48,258 nucleotides of DNA from an uncultured Bacteroidota bacterium (lineage in GTDB: Bacteria; Bacteroidota; Bacteroidia; Chitinophagales; Chitinophagaceae), in contig CAIQQR010000010.1 in NCBI GenBank assembly GCA_903874055.1, forward strand, positions 1-48,258, read 5' to 3'. Positions 1 through 8,261 of this stretch are shown piece after piece. The translations under genes and the position numbers were made by a program. Under the pieces are notes generated by a model that did no database searches, had not been told where the DNA came from, and saw only the letters and a list, made by a program, of their open reading frames with translations. Position 1 is the stretch's first letter. Every line of letters starts with the position of its first letter.

Positions 1-32
1 TAAAATATTAACTTTTAAAATACTATATATCA

Positions 33-2477
33 TTAATTTGGGGTAATAATTTGTTGCGAAGCTGCCTCTTTTAGGATCTTATTTTTTGAAAAATAGGCTG
101 GAAAGTAGCCATCATTAGCCCATTTTTCTAGCAAATTGCTGTAAAAAGGACTATTGGGGTCTCCCGATTGTCCTGGGGTATTTATCATTAAAGTACGATC
201 CCAATCCTTTGTATCCATCAAAACTCGAAAACTTGCACCACTTTGTTGATTTTCGGCACTGCCAGTGGAACCCACTGTATAACCATTTCCTCCTCTGGGA
301 TAGGCTTGCAAATTTAATTTTTTGCTAGTTGCCGAATCGGTCAACGCAGCAAGTGGATGTTCAAATTGAATGTGCTTGTAATTTAATTGTCCATAGCTCC
401 ATTGTTTAAAATCTGCAAATTGTTGTTGTGCTTTAAACTTAGTTTTCATTTTGTCGAAAGCTTGATCAAAACATTTTAATAAAAACGTATTTCGGTTTTC
501 TAAGGAAGGTGCAGGAAAATACAATGCAGGATTTTGAATATGCTCAATTACTTTTGATAATTGCATGGAAACTAGTCCTCTGATATTTTCTGGAACAAAT
601 AATTTATTGGCTTCGTTTAAAACTTCTTTTTCCCACATCACATAGAATCCTGCAGCGATACTTTCTTTATTTAATTTATAATTCCAATTTTCTAAATAGT
701 TTTTAATCAACTTTTTTTCATCCGTAGATTCAGAATTTATTTTTGAAAAAAGAGGAACCAAGATACTTGCAGGTACAGCATAATAATCTGTTTGTAGCGC
801 GGCCATATCCTGGATGCTAATTTTATTTATTGATTCCAATACATTGTTGATTCTATTAGCTCTAAAAGGATCAGCCCATGTGTAGCCTATTGCATCCCAA
901 TGTTTATAGTCATTTGGCGTTACATTATTATTTGCTGTTGCAAAAAATCCTTTAGCAGGATTTAATAAATGAGGGCGTTCTTTTATCGGTAAATATCCTT
1001 CCCATTCATACCTACCATCACCAGGCACAGGAACATAACCACTAAAGTTTTTTCTTATGGGAATAATACCAACTGCTTGCCATCCAATATTTCCTTTCTT
1101 ATCAGCCCATATCATATTCTCACCAGGAATATGACTATAACTACAAGCATCTCTAAAACTATTCCAATCCTTTGCTTGATCAATTCTTAATGATGCTAGA
1201 TAAGGGGAGCCACCGGGTTCCATCCATGCACATTTCAAAGCATAGGCTTTATGATGCACACTATCTATATACATTACAGGTCCATGTACTGAATATTGTA
1301 ATTGTACAAATGCGGCGGCTTTATTTTTTATCTTGATAGTATCACTAATGTTCAGGAAATTTTTCCAAGCACCTTTATACCAATATTGTTGGTGATTATT
1401 TGGATTCAAATTATACACAAAAATATCTTCTCCATCTGTTTCAAAAATGGTTAAGCCCCAAGCCCCAAATTCATTGTGTCCAATGGAAATGCCCGGTATG
1501 GTTGGTTCTCCGCCGCCAATTACATTCCATCCTGGCGCATTTAAATGTACAATATATCTTAAGGAAGGAACAGCAACTTTACGATGTGGATCATTGGCAA
1601 GCATTGGGAATCCACTTTCAGATTTTGCACCACTAACAATCCAATTATTACTTCCTTCTGTTTCTTGATCAGACAAATAAGGTTCTAATTTTTTTCTTTG
1701 ATTCAAAATTGGCAAGGCCATTGCATCATCTTCATCAAATTCAGCTAAATCATTTTTTATAAATTCCACTTCGTTTCTATACGCATTATACAAACCCAAA
1801 ATATCTTCCTTTAATAAACTTGCATCTATTGAACTGTCTAATTTTATATTAGGTTCCTTTGGATGAAACCACATTACTTCTTTTACTTTTTTATCTCCCA
1901 CTTTGGCAACCGCTCTTCCAATATTTAATTCCTGTGTACTATTACCTAATAAACCTTGATGTCTTGATATTACAATAGCTGCAGTCCAAGGTTTTGGTTG
2001 AATATTTAAAATTTTAAATTCAATGGGTAATATGGTAGGATTGGCTGTAACCTCTTTAATATAAGCATTTACACCATCCACGTATGATTGAATAATAGAG
2101 GCCCCATGCGGATGATAGTGATTCAATTCTTTTTGCATATCACCCCTGAATTTAAAAAGTCTGGTCCCCAAATCTCTTTTAAATTCACGTTCTCCTAAAA
2201 TTTCAGACAGGGTTCCAGTGGCCTGTCTTCTCCATATTTCAAATTGAAATAATCTGTCTTTAGCTGCACAATATCCTTGTGTAAAAAATAAATCATGTTC
2301 ATTGTTTGCATAAATATGATTCACACCCCACTTATCTCTTATCACTTCTACATTTTCTTTTATCCCATTTACTTTTAATTTAGAGGAAGAATTTGATTTT
2401 ACTAAAACTTGCGCATTCAAATTGAAGTAATCTACTAAACAAAAAAGGGATAGAATAACTAGAAATGATTTTTTCAT
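33..2477 (-). CDS. Penicillin acylase family protein (exported Ntn-hydrolase)
   Basis: An exported amide hydrolase of 814 residues, the usual length for a penicillin-amidase precursor. Residues 1-23 form a signal peptide ending in NAQ. The proenzyme cleavage site and nucleophile are visible as EGSNNW, with Ser276 becoming the N-terminus of the beta chain, followed by the conserved NDPH about 20 residues later. The beta-chain Asn lies in the RGGNGYT stretch (Asn731), and the family C-terminal GQSGDPNSPFYSN motif is present. Such enzymes self-cleave in the periplasm and hydrolyse acyl-amide bonds; natural substrates may include acyl-homoserine lactones or N-acyl amino acids, and the sequence cannot decide between them. 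It lies 10 nt downstream of the persulfide dioxygenase gene and is probably cotranscribed with it. The family call is secure and the substrate is unknown. Confidence 0.92.
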   Translation of the reverse strand: MKKSFLVILSLFCLVDYFNLNAQVLVKSNSSSKLKVNGIKENVEVIRDKWGVNHIYANNEHDLFFTQGYCAAKDRLFQFEIWRRQATGTLSEILGEREFKRDLGTRLFKFRGDMQKELNHYHPHGASIIQSYVDGVNAYIKEVTANPTILPIEFKILNIQPKPWTAAIVISRHQGLLGNSTQELNIGRAVAKVGDKKVKEVMWFHPKEPNIKLDSSIDASLLKEDILGLYNAYRNEVEFIKNDLAEFDEDDAMALPILNQRKKLEPYLSDQETEGSNNWIVSGAKSESGFPMLANDPHRKVAVPSLRYIVHLNAPGWNVIGGGEPTIPGISIGHNEFGAWGLTIFETDGEDIFVYNLNPNNHQQYWYKGAWKNFLNISDTIKIKNKAAAFVQLQYSVHGPVMYIDSVHHKAYALKCAWMEPGGSPYLASLRIDQAKDWNSFRDACSYSHIPGENMIWADKKGNIGWQAVGIIPIRKNFSGYVPVPGDGRYEWEGYLPIKERPHLLNPAKGFFATANNNVTPNDYKHWDAIGYTWADPFRANRINNVLESINKISIQDMAALQTDYYAVPASILVPLFSKINSESTDEKKLIKNYLENWNYKLNKESIAAGFYVMWEKEVLNEANKLFVPENIRGLVSMQLSKVIEHIQNPALYFPAPSLENRNTFLLKCFDQAFDKMKTKFKAQQQFADFKQWSYGQLNYKHIQFEHPLAALTDSATSKKLNLQAYPRGGNGYTVGSTGSAENQQSGASFRVLMDTKDWDRTLMINTPGQSGDPNSPFYSNLLEKWANDGYFPAYFSKNKILKEAASQQIITPN

Positions 2478-2487
2478 TCTTTAAATT

Positions 2488-3912
2488 TTACAATAATAAA
2501 GTGGTAGGGGTAGTGAATTCTGTTATACTCAATTTTCCATTTTCTTTGATAGCTGTAAAGCCTCCCTGAACATCAATCAAATGATCAAAGCCTCTTGCTT
2601 TTAAGATTGAAATGAAAATCATTGAACGATATCCACCAGCACAATGCACAAAATAAGTTTTGTTCTTATCTATCAAAGCCATGCTATCATTGATAAAATC
2701 TAAGGGTGCATTAATTGCCGACTTCACATGTTCGCTTTTATATTCCGATGCTTTTCGCACATCAATAATTGAAGTTTTAGGATCTTTCTCTTTTATTTCA
2801 GCAATTTCAGCAGCAGTAATAGATTTTATATGATCTACTTCCTTGCCTGCTTTTATCCATGCATCCATTCCGCCTTGTAAATATCCAATTGTAAAATCAT
2901 ACCCTACTCTAGCGAGTCTAGTAATAACTTCTGATTCCTTACCTTCATCTGTTACCAATAAAATTTGTTGTTTTATATCTGGAATCATAGCGCCTACCCA
3001 AGGTGCAAAGCTTCCATCAATTCCAATATTTATGGAATTGGGAATAAATGCTTTTGCAAATATTTGTGCCGATCTGGTATCTAAAATAAGGGCACTGGTT
3101 TCATTGGCTGCTGCCTCAAATGCATCAGGAGTTAAAGCATGCTGTCCGCGTTCCAATACCTTATCAATACTTTCGTAGCCTTGAATATTCATCATCACAT
3201 TTAAAGGAAAATATCCAGGAGGTGCCACCAATCCATCTAATACGGCTTCAATAAATTCAGCCTTTGTCATATTGGGCGCTAAAGCATAATTGGTTGCTTT
3301 TTGATGTCCTAAAGTATCTTGGGTTTCCTTACTCATTTTTTTACCGCATGCACTACCGGCACCATGAGCTGGATAAATAATAATGTCATCGGACAATGTC
3401 ATTATCTTATATCGCAAAGATTCGTATAAATGACCTGCTAAAATTTCCTGCGTTAATTCGGCCTTCACTTTCTGTGCTAAATCAGGACGGCCCACATCAC
3501 CAATAAATAAAGTATCTCCACTAAATAAAGCCACTTCTTTTCCTTGTTCATCCATTAATAAATAACAAGTACTTTCCATGGTATGACCTGGAGTATGAAT
3601 CACTTTAATTTTTGCTTTCCCTAATGTAAGAACTTCGCCATCTTTTGCAGCATAAAAATTAAATTCAGGTGCAGCAGTTGGGCCATATACAATTTTTGCT
3701 CCTGTTTTTTTCGCCAGGTCTAAATGTCCAGAAACAAAGTCGGCATGAAAATGTGTTTCTAAAACATATTTTATGACCGCCTTATCTGCAAAAGCCCTTT
3801 GGGTATATGCATCCACTTCTCTCAATGGATCAATAATGGCAACCTCACCCTCACTCATAATATAGTAGGCACCTTGTGCAAGACAACCCGTATATATTTG
3901 TTCAATCTTCAT
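2488..3912 (-). CDS. Persulfide dioxygenase-like MBL hydrolase fused to two rhodanese domains
   Basis: A 474-residue cytoplasmic protein. I start it at the ATG before KIEQIYTG because ETHE1-like proteins begin there; an upstream in-frame ATG at 3939 would add nine residues. The N-terminal metallo-beta-lactamase domain has metal ligands His54, His56, Asp58 (THFHAD), His110 (HTPGHT), Asp133 (SGDT) and His183 (PAHG). Two rhodanese domains follow. The first, about residues 270-360, has no active-site Cys (VTDEGKESE in the loop) and looks structural. The second carries HCAGGYRS with Cys424. ETHE1-type enzymes oxidise glutathione or low-molecular-weight persulfide to sulfite, and an active rhodanese can convert sulfite plus persulfide to thiosulfate. 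The divergent neighbour is a TauE-type exporter that could remove sulfite, so the pair reads as sulfide/persulfide detoxification. Confidence 0.9.
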   Translation of the reverse strand: MKIEQIYTGCLAQGAYYIMSEGEVAIIDPLREVDAYTQRAFADKAVIKYVLETHFHADFVSGHLDLAKKTGAKIVYGPTAAPEFNFYAAKDGEVLTLGKAKIKVIHTPGHTMESTCYLLMDEQGKEVALFSGDTLFIGDVGRPDLAQKVKAELTQEILAGHLYESLRYKIMTLSDDIIIYPAHGAGSACGKKMSKETQDTLGHQKATNYALAPNMTKAEFIEAVLDGLVAPPGYFPLNVMMNIQGYESIDKVLERGQHALTPDAFEAAANETSALILDTRSAQIFAKAFIPNSINIGIDGSFAPWVGAMIPDIKQQILLVTDEGKESEVITRLARVGYDFTIGYLQGGMDAWIKAGKEVDHIKSITAAEIAEIKEKDPKTSIIDVRKASEYKSEHVKSAINAPLDFINDSMALIDKNKTYFVHCAGGYRSMIFISILKARGFDHLIDVQGGFTAIKENGKLSITEFTTPTTLLL

Positions 3913-3948
3913 AGAATATTTATTTATTTTAATCCACAATTTCTACTA

Positions 3949-3956
3949 TAAATTTA
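3949..3956 (-). promoter_or_regulatory. Candidate -7 promoter box for the persulfide dioxygenase operon
   Basis: Read on the minus strand this is TAAATTTA followed by TAGTAG, close to the Bacteroidota -7 consensus TAnnTTTG with the last base changed. It would start transcription about 30 nt before the chosen ATG. The palindrome at 3963-3982 lies just upstream, where a bound regulator would touch the -33 region. The octamer is self-complementary and frequent in AT-rich DNA, so the support is mostly positional. Confidence 0.35.
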
Positions 3957-3962
3957 GCTTTT

Positions 3963-4010
3963 AAAGTGACAATAATCACTTTGATTCAAAATTATTAATT
4001 AAGTGACAAT
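3963..4010. promoter_or_regulatory. Crp/Fnr-like palindromic operator with an extra half-site
   Basis: AAAGTGA at 3963-3969 and TCACTTT at 3976-3982 are perfect inverted 7-bp arms around a 6-bp spacer. The core GTGA-N6-TCAC is the classic Crp-family operator geometry. The left arm with its flank (AAGTGACAAT) recurs in direct orientation at 4001-4010. The site lies in the 149-bp divergent region between the persulfide dioxygenase and TauE-type genes, so one bound protein could control both. No Crp-family gene is in the window. The palindrome is seen directly; the regulator is inferred. Confidence 0.55.
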
Positions 4011-4061
4011 TAGTACATAAAATGTAAATGATTAACCCGAAGTTTGCATAAATATTTTAAA

Positions 4062-4847
4062 ATGGAGTGGGTGGGCTATATAGCAGCAATTTTAATTGGA
4101 ATTTCACTTGGCCTCATTGGTAGTGGTGGCTCCATTTTAACGGTCCCTGTATTAGTATACCTTTTTCATATTGACCCATTGCTTGCAACCACTTATTCAT
4201 TGTGTATTGTGGGCGTAAGTAGTATAGCAGGTGTAATTTCTCGATTAAGACAAAAATTGTTAGACTTAAAAGTCATACTTGTTTTTGGAGCACCTTCCAT
4301 CATTGGTGTTTTTATTTCGCGTAAATTTATTTTACATAATATTCCTGATCATTTTTCAATTGCATCAAATCCCATTAGCAAAGGCAATTTTATTATGTTG
4401 TTCTTTGCAACCCTAATGCTAGCTTCTGCATTTTCTATGATACTTGGTAAAAAACAAGAAAATGAAATTGAGCAAAAACCAATATATGGCGCAACACTAA
4501 TGATAGTTGGACTTGCAGAGGGAATGGTTACTGGTATTGTTGGTGCAGGTGGGGGATTTTTAATCATACCAGCACTTGTCATTTTAGGTAAACTTCCAAT
4601 GAAAAAAGCAATTGCATCTTCTTTGTTTATAATTACTATCAAGTCATTGGTAGGATTTAGTGGCGACTTAATGCATGTAAATGTTCAGTGGAATTTTTTA
4701 TTCATTATCATTGCATTGGCTACACTTGGAATTGTCACAGGTAATTATTTAAATAAAACAATTGACGGAGCTAAACTTAAAAAAGGTTTTGGATGGTTTG
4801 TTTTTTGTATGTCTCTGTTTATATTTTACAAGCAATTTTTCTTCTAA
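4062..4847 (+). CDS. Sulfite exporter TauE/SafE family permease
   Basis: An inner-membrane protein of 261 residues with about eight hydrophobic helices and the two-repeat layout of the TauE/SafE family. Both repeats show the Gly-rich motif: GLIGSGGSILTVPVLVYLF near the N-terminus and GIVGAGGGFLIIPALVIL in the second half. I chose the ATG at 4062; an in-frame TTG at 4044 would add six residues and is less likely. Family members export sulfite, sulfoacetate or related organosulfur anions. Its divergent partner is a persulfide dioxygenase, an enzyme that makes sulfite, which supports sulfite as substrate. It converges with the mutarotase gene, with only 5 nt between stop codons. Confidence 0.88.
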   Translation: MEWVGYIAAILIGISLGLIGSGGSILTVPVLVYLFHIDPLLATTYSLCIVGVSSIAGVISRLRQKLLDLKVILVFGAPSIIGVFISRKFILHNIPDHFSIASNPISKGNFIMLFFATLMLASAFSMILGKKQENEIEQKPIYGATLMIVGLAEGMVTGIVGAGGGFLIIPALVILGKLPMKKAIASSLFIITIKSLVGFSGDLMHVNVQWNFLFIIIALATLGIVTGNYLNKTIDGAKLKKGFGWFVFCMSLFIFYKQFFF

Positions 4848-4852
4848 CTCAT

Positions 4853-5188
4853 TTACAAAGAAAATATTTTTTGCATAAGCACCCACTTCTCACCCGGCTT
4901 TGCGATGGGTAATGCTTGCTGATATTCCCACATGGTATTTTCCCACTGTTGTACAATTTCATTTTTGGCATCCATGGCAGCTTTTTGCTCAAAATTAAAA
5001 TCTGCATCGGTTTCAATAATCATAAATAAACGATTCGAAATTCTATAAATTTCAAGTGATTTAATTCCGGAAGATTTAATAGAATCAATAATTTCGGGCC
5101 ATACAGATTGATGGTATTCATCATAAGCTGCAATCAATTGTGGGTCATCTTTTAAATCTAAGGCTAAACAATAACGCATACTATTCAT
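4853..5188 (-). CDS. rhaM: L-rhamnose mutarotase family protein
   Basis: A 111-residue cytoplasmic protein that matches the RhaM/DUF718 ferredoxin-like fold in length and motifs: MRYCLALDLKDDP at the N-terminus, YHQSVWPEI with the conserved His near residue 26, then IEIYRI-type strands and a C-terminal W-x-L-M-x-x-I-F. These enzymes interconvert alpha and beta anomers of rhamnose or related 6-deoxy sugars such as fucose. It follows a Gfo/Idh oxidoreductase gene by 8 nt and is probably the last gene of an S9 peptidase / oxidoreductase / mutarotase operon. No rhamnose isomerase or kinase is near, so the sugar is uncertain. The gene symbol reflects family membership only. Confidence 0.85.
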   Translation of the reverse strand: MNSMRYCLALDLKDDPQLIAAYDEYHQSVWPEIIDSIKSSGIKSLEIYRISNRLFMIIETDADFNFEQKAAMDAKNEIVQQWENTMWEYQQALPIAKPGEKWVLMQKIFSL

Positions 5189-5196
5189 TTTTCTTT

Positions 5197-6174
5197 TTAT
5201 AAATTATTACCATAGACAAAGGATTCCATTACATGCATTGAGCTTATGGCATCTTGAGCAGAGCATGGATTAGGCCCCTTATCCAAAAAATAATTTACTA
5301 TTTTTTCAATCATTGGTTGCTGAATATGAGCAGGTGGTTCAAAATGAATGACTTCCTTTTGTCCCTCTTTTACAATTATTAGATGCTGACCAAATACCTC
5401 AAATTGAATACTTCCTTTTTCTCCCTGAATAATAAATTCATCTTTTTCAATATCAGTAGCTGCTGCAAAGCACCAATCGCCAATAAATTCAATGTCATTT
5501 TGCAATTGCATTTTTCCTTTAACCGTATCTTCAACCTCATATAAGCCTGCTTTGTTGTTTGCAGTCCCTTTATAATTAAATGCTTCACCAAAAAAATAAA
5601 TGACCAAGTCTAATTGATGGGGTGCCAAATCATAAAACAAGCCACCACCCGCAGTTGCTTTGTTGACTCTCCAATTATTGATGTAATAAGAAGCGTTCGC
5701 AGCATTTTTTTGCATGTTTATTTTTACAGTATACACTTTGCCAATTTCATTTTGTTGGAGTAACTCCTTTACTTTTAAAAATAGGGGGAGTGCTCTTCTA
5801 TAATGTGCAATGACTAATTTTCCATCTAATTCGTTGGCAACTTTTTGCATATTTAAACATGCTGCAACAGTGGTGGCCATTGGCTTTTCTACATACACAA
5901 ATTTATTAGCCCTCAATGCCTCAATTGCATATTGTTCATGAACGTTTGGAGGTGTTGCAATATATACAGCATCTACTTCGGGATGTTGAATTAAATCAGC
6001 GGCATTATTAAAAGTATAAGGCACATTATGTCTTAATGCATAATCTTTTAGTAATACTTTGTCTCTTCGCATTACGGCCAATAGTCTGGAATTGGGTACT
6101 TTATTAAAGGCTGGTCCGCTCTTTACTTCAGTAACATTTCCACAACCAATTATACCCCATCTAATTTCTTGCAT
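5197..6174 (-). CDS. Gfo/Idh/MocA family oxidoreductase (cytoplasmic)
   Basis: A 325-residue NAD(P)-dependent sugar or inositol dehydrogenase-type protein without a signal peptide. The N-terminal Rossmann fold opens with WGIIGCGNVTEVKSGPAF. The family EKP motif appears as YVEKPMATT, where the Lys is catalytic, and DLAPHQLDLVIYFFG supplies the conserved His of the C-terminal domain. It sits between an S9 peptidase gene (10 nt upstream) and the mutarotase gene (8 nt downstream). Pairing with a mutarotase suggests a 6-deoxyhexose or related sugar as substrate, but the family is too broad to name one. It is distinct from the Tat-exported Gfo/Idh protein at 41443-42708. Confidence 0.9.
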   Translation of the reverse strand: MQEIRWGIIGCGNVTEVKSGPAFNKVPNSRLLAVMRRDKVLLKDYALRHNVPYTFNNAADLIQHPEVDAVYIATPPNVHEQYAIEALRANKFVYVEKPMATTVAACLNMQKVANELDGKLVIAHYRRALPLFLKVKELLQQNEIGKVYTVKINMQKNAANASYYINNWRVNKATAGGGLFYDLAPHQLDLVIYFFGEAFNYKGTANNKAGLYEVEDTVKGKMQLQNDIEFIGDWCFAAATDIEKDEFIIQGEKGSIQFEVFGQHLIIVKEGQKEVIHFEPPAHIQQPMIEKIVNYFLDKGPNPCSAQDAISSMHVMESFVYGNNL

Positions 6175-6184
6175 ATCCTATCAA

Positions 6185-8170
6185 TTAGTTTACATATTTT
6201 TTAAACCAATCCAAATGGCTATTGTATCTATGAACTAAATAACTTGGAACACGAATTCCATGGTTTTGATTGGGATAAATGATGAGTTGTGTAGGGATAC
6301 CCACGGATTTAAAAGCTTGATACATTTGTTCAGCACCTACAACTGGTACATTAAAGTCGGCTTGGCTTGCCATAAATAAGGTAGGTGTTTTAATTTCTTT
6401 TACTTTAAAGAAAGGATAAGAAACATCTAACCATTTTTGAATGTTTTCCCAAGGCTTTCCAAGTTCAGGTTCATACTGACTAATGTATTGATCCGTTCCA
6501 TAAAAAGAAAGCATTAATGAACTACCTGCTCCACTTACTGCAGCTTTAAATCGCTTATCTGTTGCAATGGTATAATTTGTCAAAATACCTCCATAACTCC
6601 ATCCAGCAATTGCCATTTTATTTGCATCTGCAATGCCAGAGCCAATTAAGTAATCGGCCACGCCAATAATATCTTTCACTTCCTTGTTACCCCAATCTCC
6701 ATAAATGCATTTTGAATAATTGGCACCACGACCACTACTACCTCTATAATTTACTGCCGCTACAGCATAACCAGCAGCCGCATATATTTGTCTTGTTAAA
6801 TCAAATGAATATTCATCTTGTGCAACTGGTCCTCCATGAATAAATAAAATCAGTGGTAAATTTTTAGCATTACTATCTGGTAAATATAAAATTCCATTTA
6901 CCTTATTATTATCACTTGCAATAGCCGTAAATCCTTTTACAAAAACTTTCTGAGTATTACTCACAAAATCATCTTGCACATGCGTTAATTTTTTAAATCC
7001 AGCGCCTTCATTTAAATATATTTCAAATGGATTATTAGGAGTGCTAAACAAAGCAGCCATTTTTCCTTTACCATTTATATTTAAATTACTATACACACCT
7101 ATCTCGTTAGTAAGCAATTTTACTTCTCCATTTATTACATTTACTTGAATTATATTTTGCTTTCTATCGTCCTCCGCTGTTGCCATTATTGACTTTCCAT
7201 CGATTGACCATGTAATATTATCAATAGAAAGGTCATACTTTTTAGTGATTACATTATCATTGTTTGTCTTAATGTCTATGATTCCTAATTGTTGAATATC
7301 ATACATGCCATAGGGATCCTCAGAACTACTTCTTAAAAAAGCAATCTTGGTATTGTCAGGACTAAATAAAGGATGACGATCCGATCCTTTATATTTAGTT
7401 AATTGAATTGGTTTTGCATTTTTTTCATTTGCAATAATAAAAATATCGGTATTGTCATTTTGATCAAAGTTGCTTGTTACATTACTTGTATATGTAATAA
7501 ATTTTCCATCACTACTTACCGAAGCATCAGTTTCGTTATTATTCCCCTTTGTTAAAGTGTCTAAAATTTTAGATTTTAAATCAAAAAGATAAAGATGTGT
7601 TTTTCTATTATCCAAATACCCTTCATAATCGGCTTTAAAGTGATAACGGTCTATTTCATAAGGTTGGCGAATCTTAGTTTTAGCCGTATCTGCAAAATTG
7701 GGATCCTTTATTTCAAACAGAATTTTACTAGCATCTTTAAACCATTGATAGCTTGAAATTTCCCCTTTGATATGTGTAATTTGAATAGGTTCTCCGCCTC
7801 GACGATCCATTAAATACAATTGATTGTCTTCTTCAGCCTCTTTTCCTGCTGTTAAATAGGAAATATATTTTCCGTCGGGACTCCAATTATAATTTGAAAC
7901 ACCCTTGGTTTGTTCTGTTAATGTAAGCGTCTCCGTCCCTTCTTTATTAATCATATATAATTTAGCAACCTGCTTATCTTTTTTAGCATCTGCTTTAGCT
8001 ACAGAAAATAACACCCAATCTCCCTCTGGTGAAACAATTGGACTTCCAAATGTGCTTATATCATAAACTGATAGTGGACTTAATTTCTGTTTTGCCTTAA
8101 CAATAGATTGTGCATTCAAATTAAAACTTACCAAAAAAGAAAGCAGGAGCATGTTTGAGAATATGCGCAT
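6185..8170 (-). CDS. S9 family prolyl-oligopeptidase-type peptidase, exported
   Basis: A 661-residue serine peptidase of the dipeptidyl-peptidase / acylaminoacyl-peptidase type. I start it at the ATG before RIFSNMLLLSFLVSFNLNAQ because this gives a clean signal peptide; an in-frame ATG at 8227 would put 19 polar residues ahead of it. The first 400 residues form a beta-propeller with repeated SPDGK or SPDN motifs. The C-terminal alpha/beta hydrolase domain has HGGP near residue 445 and the catalytic triad Ser525 (GWSYGG), Asp605 (SQADFNVP) and His637 (NQNHG). It probably trims oligopeptides in the periplasm. A strong terminator upstream separates it from the DUF3570 operon. Confidence 0.93.
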   Translation of the reverse strand: MRIFSNMLLLSFLVSFNLNAQSIVKAKQKLSPLSVYDISTFGSPIVSPEGDWVLFSVAKADAKKDKQVAKLYMINKEGTETLTLTEQTKGVSNYNWSPDGKYISYLTAGKEAEEDNQLYLMDRRGGEPIQITHIKGEISSYQWFKDASKILFEIKDPNFADTAKTKIRQPYEIDRYHFKADYEGYLDNRKTHLYLFDLKSKILDTLTKGNNNETDASVSSDGKFITYTSNVTSNFDQNDNTDIFIIANEKNAKPIQLTKYKGSDRHPLFSPDNTKIAFLRSSSEDPYGMYDIQQLGIIDIKTNNDNVITKKYDLSIDNITWSIDGKSIMATAEDDRKQNIIQVNVINGEVKLLTNEIGVYSNLNINGKGKMAALFSTPNNPFEIYLNEGAGFKKLTHVQDDFVSNTQKVFVKGFTAIASDNNKVNGILYLPDSNAKNLPLILFIHGGPVAQDEYSFDLTRQIYAAAGYAVAAVNYRGSSGRGANYSKCIYGDWGNKEVKDIIGVADYLIGSGIADANKMAIAGWSYGGILTNYTIATDKRFKAAVSGAGSSLMLSFYGTDQYISQYEPELGKPWENIQKWLDVSYPFFKVKEIKTPTLFMASQADFNVPVVGAEQMYQAFKSVGIPTQLIIYPNQNHGIRVPSYLVHRYNSHLDWFKKYVN

Positions 8171-8184
8171 AGAATTTATTTTAT

Positions 8185-8192
8185 TAAATGTA
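8185..8192 (-). promoter_or_regulatory. Candidate -7 box for the S9 peptidase gene
   Basis: The minus strand reads TACATTTA, one base from TAnnTTTG, about 14 nt before the chosen ATG. A TTG lies 15 nt upstream, slightly closer than the usual spacing for a -33 element. The box falls between the terminator at 8205-8243 and the gene, where a new promoter is needed. Confidence 0.35.
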
Positions 8193-8204
8193 CGAACATA
8201 TTTA

Positions 8205-8243
8205 AAACAAAAAAGCGAACTAGTCAATACTAATTCGCCTTTT
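8205..8243 (-). terminator. Intrinsic terminator of the thioredoxin-ApbE-DUF4266-DUF3570 operon
   Basis: On the minus strand, GCGAATTAG (8230-8238) pairs with CTAGTTCGC (8215-8223) over nine bases including one G-U pair, around the loop TATTGA. A further G-U pair and four A-T pairs extend the stem, and a T-rich run (8205-8214) follows. It lies about 20 nt past the DUF3570 stop codon. Confidence 0.85.
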
Positions 8244-8261
8244 ACTAAATTATAAATTCGA

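Noticed and set aside
33-2477. Penicillin acylase as a beta-lactam-resistance gene
   Set aside because: Family members in Bacteroidota act on many acyl amides, and no resistance context is present.
2843-3178. Open frame on the plus strand inside the persulfide dioxygenase gene
   Set aside because: It lies opposite a well-supported gene, has no recognisable domain and no start context. Similar antisense or out-of-frame runs inside other genes (for example 38682-38955 and 24858-25118) were rejected for the same reason.
3979-3992. Fnr-type box, TTTGA-T-TCAAA
   Set aside because: The spacer is 1 base instead of 4, so the geometry does not fit. It is probably chance next to the better Crp-like palindrome.
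4837-4870. Terminator between the TauE-type and mutarotase genes (TTTTCTT / AAGAAAA, then a T run)
   Set aside because: The arms are A/T-only except for one base pair and the loop is 14 nt, so it is too weak to call.
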